A stretch of 64,000 bases of DNA, taken from Clostridia bacterium (lineage in GTDB: Bacteria; Bacillota; Clostridia; Oscillospirales; Acutalibacteraceae). The notes under the pieces are model-generated. The model was given only the letters and a program-made list of their open reading frames with translations. It did no database searches and was not told the DNA's origin. The number at the start of each line of letters is the position of its first letter. Positions within the stretch are counted from its first letter, which is position 1. The DNA lies in contig JAFQSP010000014.1 of the NCBI GenBank assembly GCA_017409475.1, positions 1 through 64,000 on the forward strand. Direction: 5' to 3'. The position numbers and the translations under genes were made by a program. This document shows, in pieces, positions 63,997 to 64,000 of this stretch.

Positions 63997-64000
63997 GTTG

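Overview
The window looks like a chromosomal piece from a spore-forming, low-to-mid GC Clostridia, most likely an Oscillospiraceae/Ruminococcaceae-type gut or rumen fibre degrader. The evidence is a set of endospore genes (spoIIID, spoIID, a spoIIQ-like M23 gene), a T-box leader, Firmicutes-style gene order (maf-mreBCD-mrdA-minD; rpmH-rnpA-yidD-yidC-jag), and a secreted enzyme with a C-terminal dockerin. No phage, insertion sequence or CRISPR array is visible.

Layout. 1-310: promoter and leader of an rRNA operon reading out of the left edge. 311-3250: a small membrane protein, an LtaS-like phosphoglycerol transferase and spoIIID with a clear sigma-E promoter. 3272-7144: aspS and hisS behind a T-box leader whose specifier and T-box bases fit tRNA-Asp, then mgsA. 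7176-15594: a morphogenesis and division block (minD, mrdA, mreDCB, maf, a U32/RlhA-like gene, zapA). 15849-18030: a hexapeptide-repeat acyltransferase-like gene, a CAP-domain lipoprotein and four 33-bp direct repeats. 18040-23550: two large secreted proteins sharing a C-terminal domain, one with an SGNH esterase domain. 24030-28815: spoIIQ-like gene, then jag-yidC-yidD-rnpA-rpmH and spoIID. 28895-33122: citrate synthase, a membrane protein, hemW and small lipoprotein or membrane genes.

33237-59013 is the accessory heart of the window, a Gram-positive polysaccharide-utilisation-type locus. On the minus strand, three GH74-like beta-propeller proteins (one without a signal peptide) are followed by two solute-binding proteins (one a 1050-residue fusion to carbohydrate-binding-like domains), two pairs of sugar ABC permeases, a beta-propeller/TPR membrane protein, a YIP1-like membrane protein and a large DUF5696-like secreted protein. 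An AraC regulator is divergent to them. Downstream of it on the plus strand lies a fourth GH74-like domain inside a 1468-residue dockerin protein. No transporter ATPase is encoded, so a shared MsmX-type ATPase elsewhere is likely. I infer that the locus binds, cuts and imports a beta-glucan such as xyloglucan, but no substrate is proven by sequence.

59359-64000: argG-argH behind a promoter with two ArgR-like boxes, a CE2-like SGNH lipoprotein, a small lipoprotein, and an array of short palindromes at the right edge that looks like a mosaic intergenic repeat.
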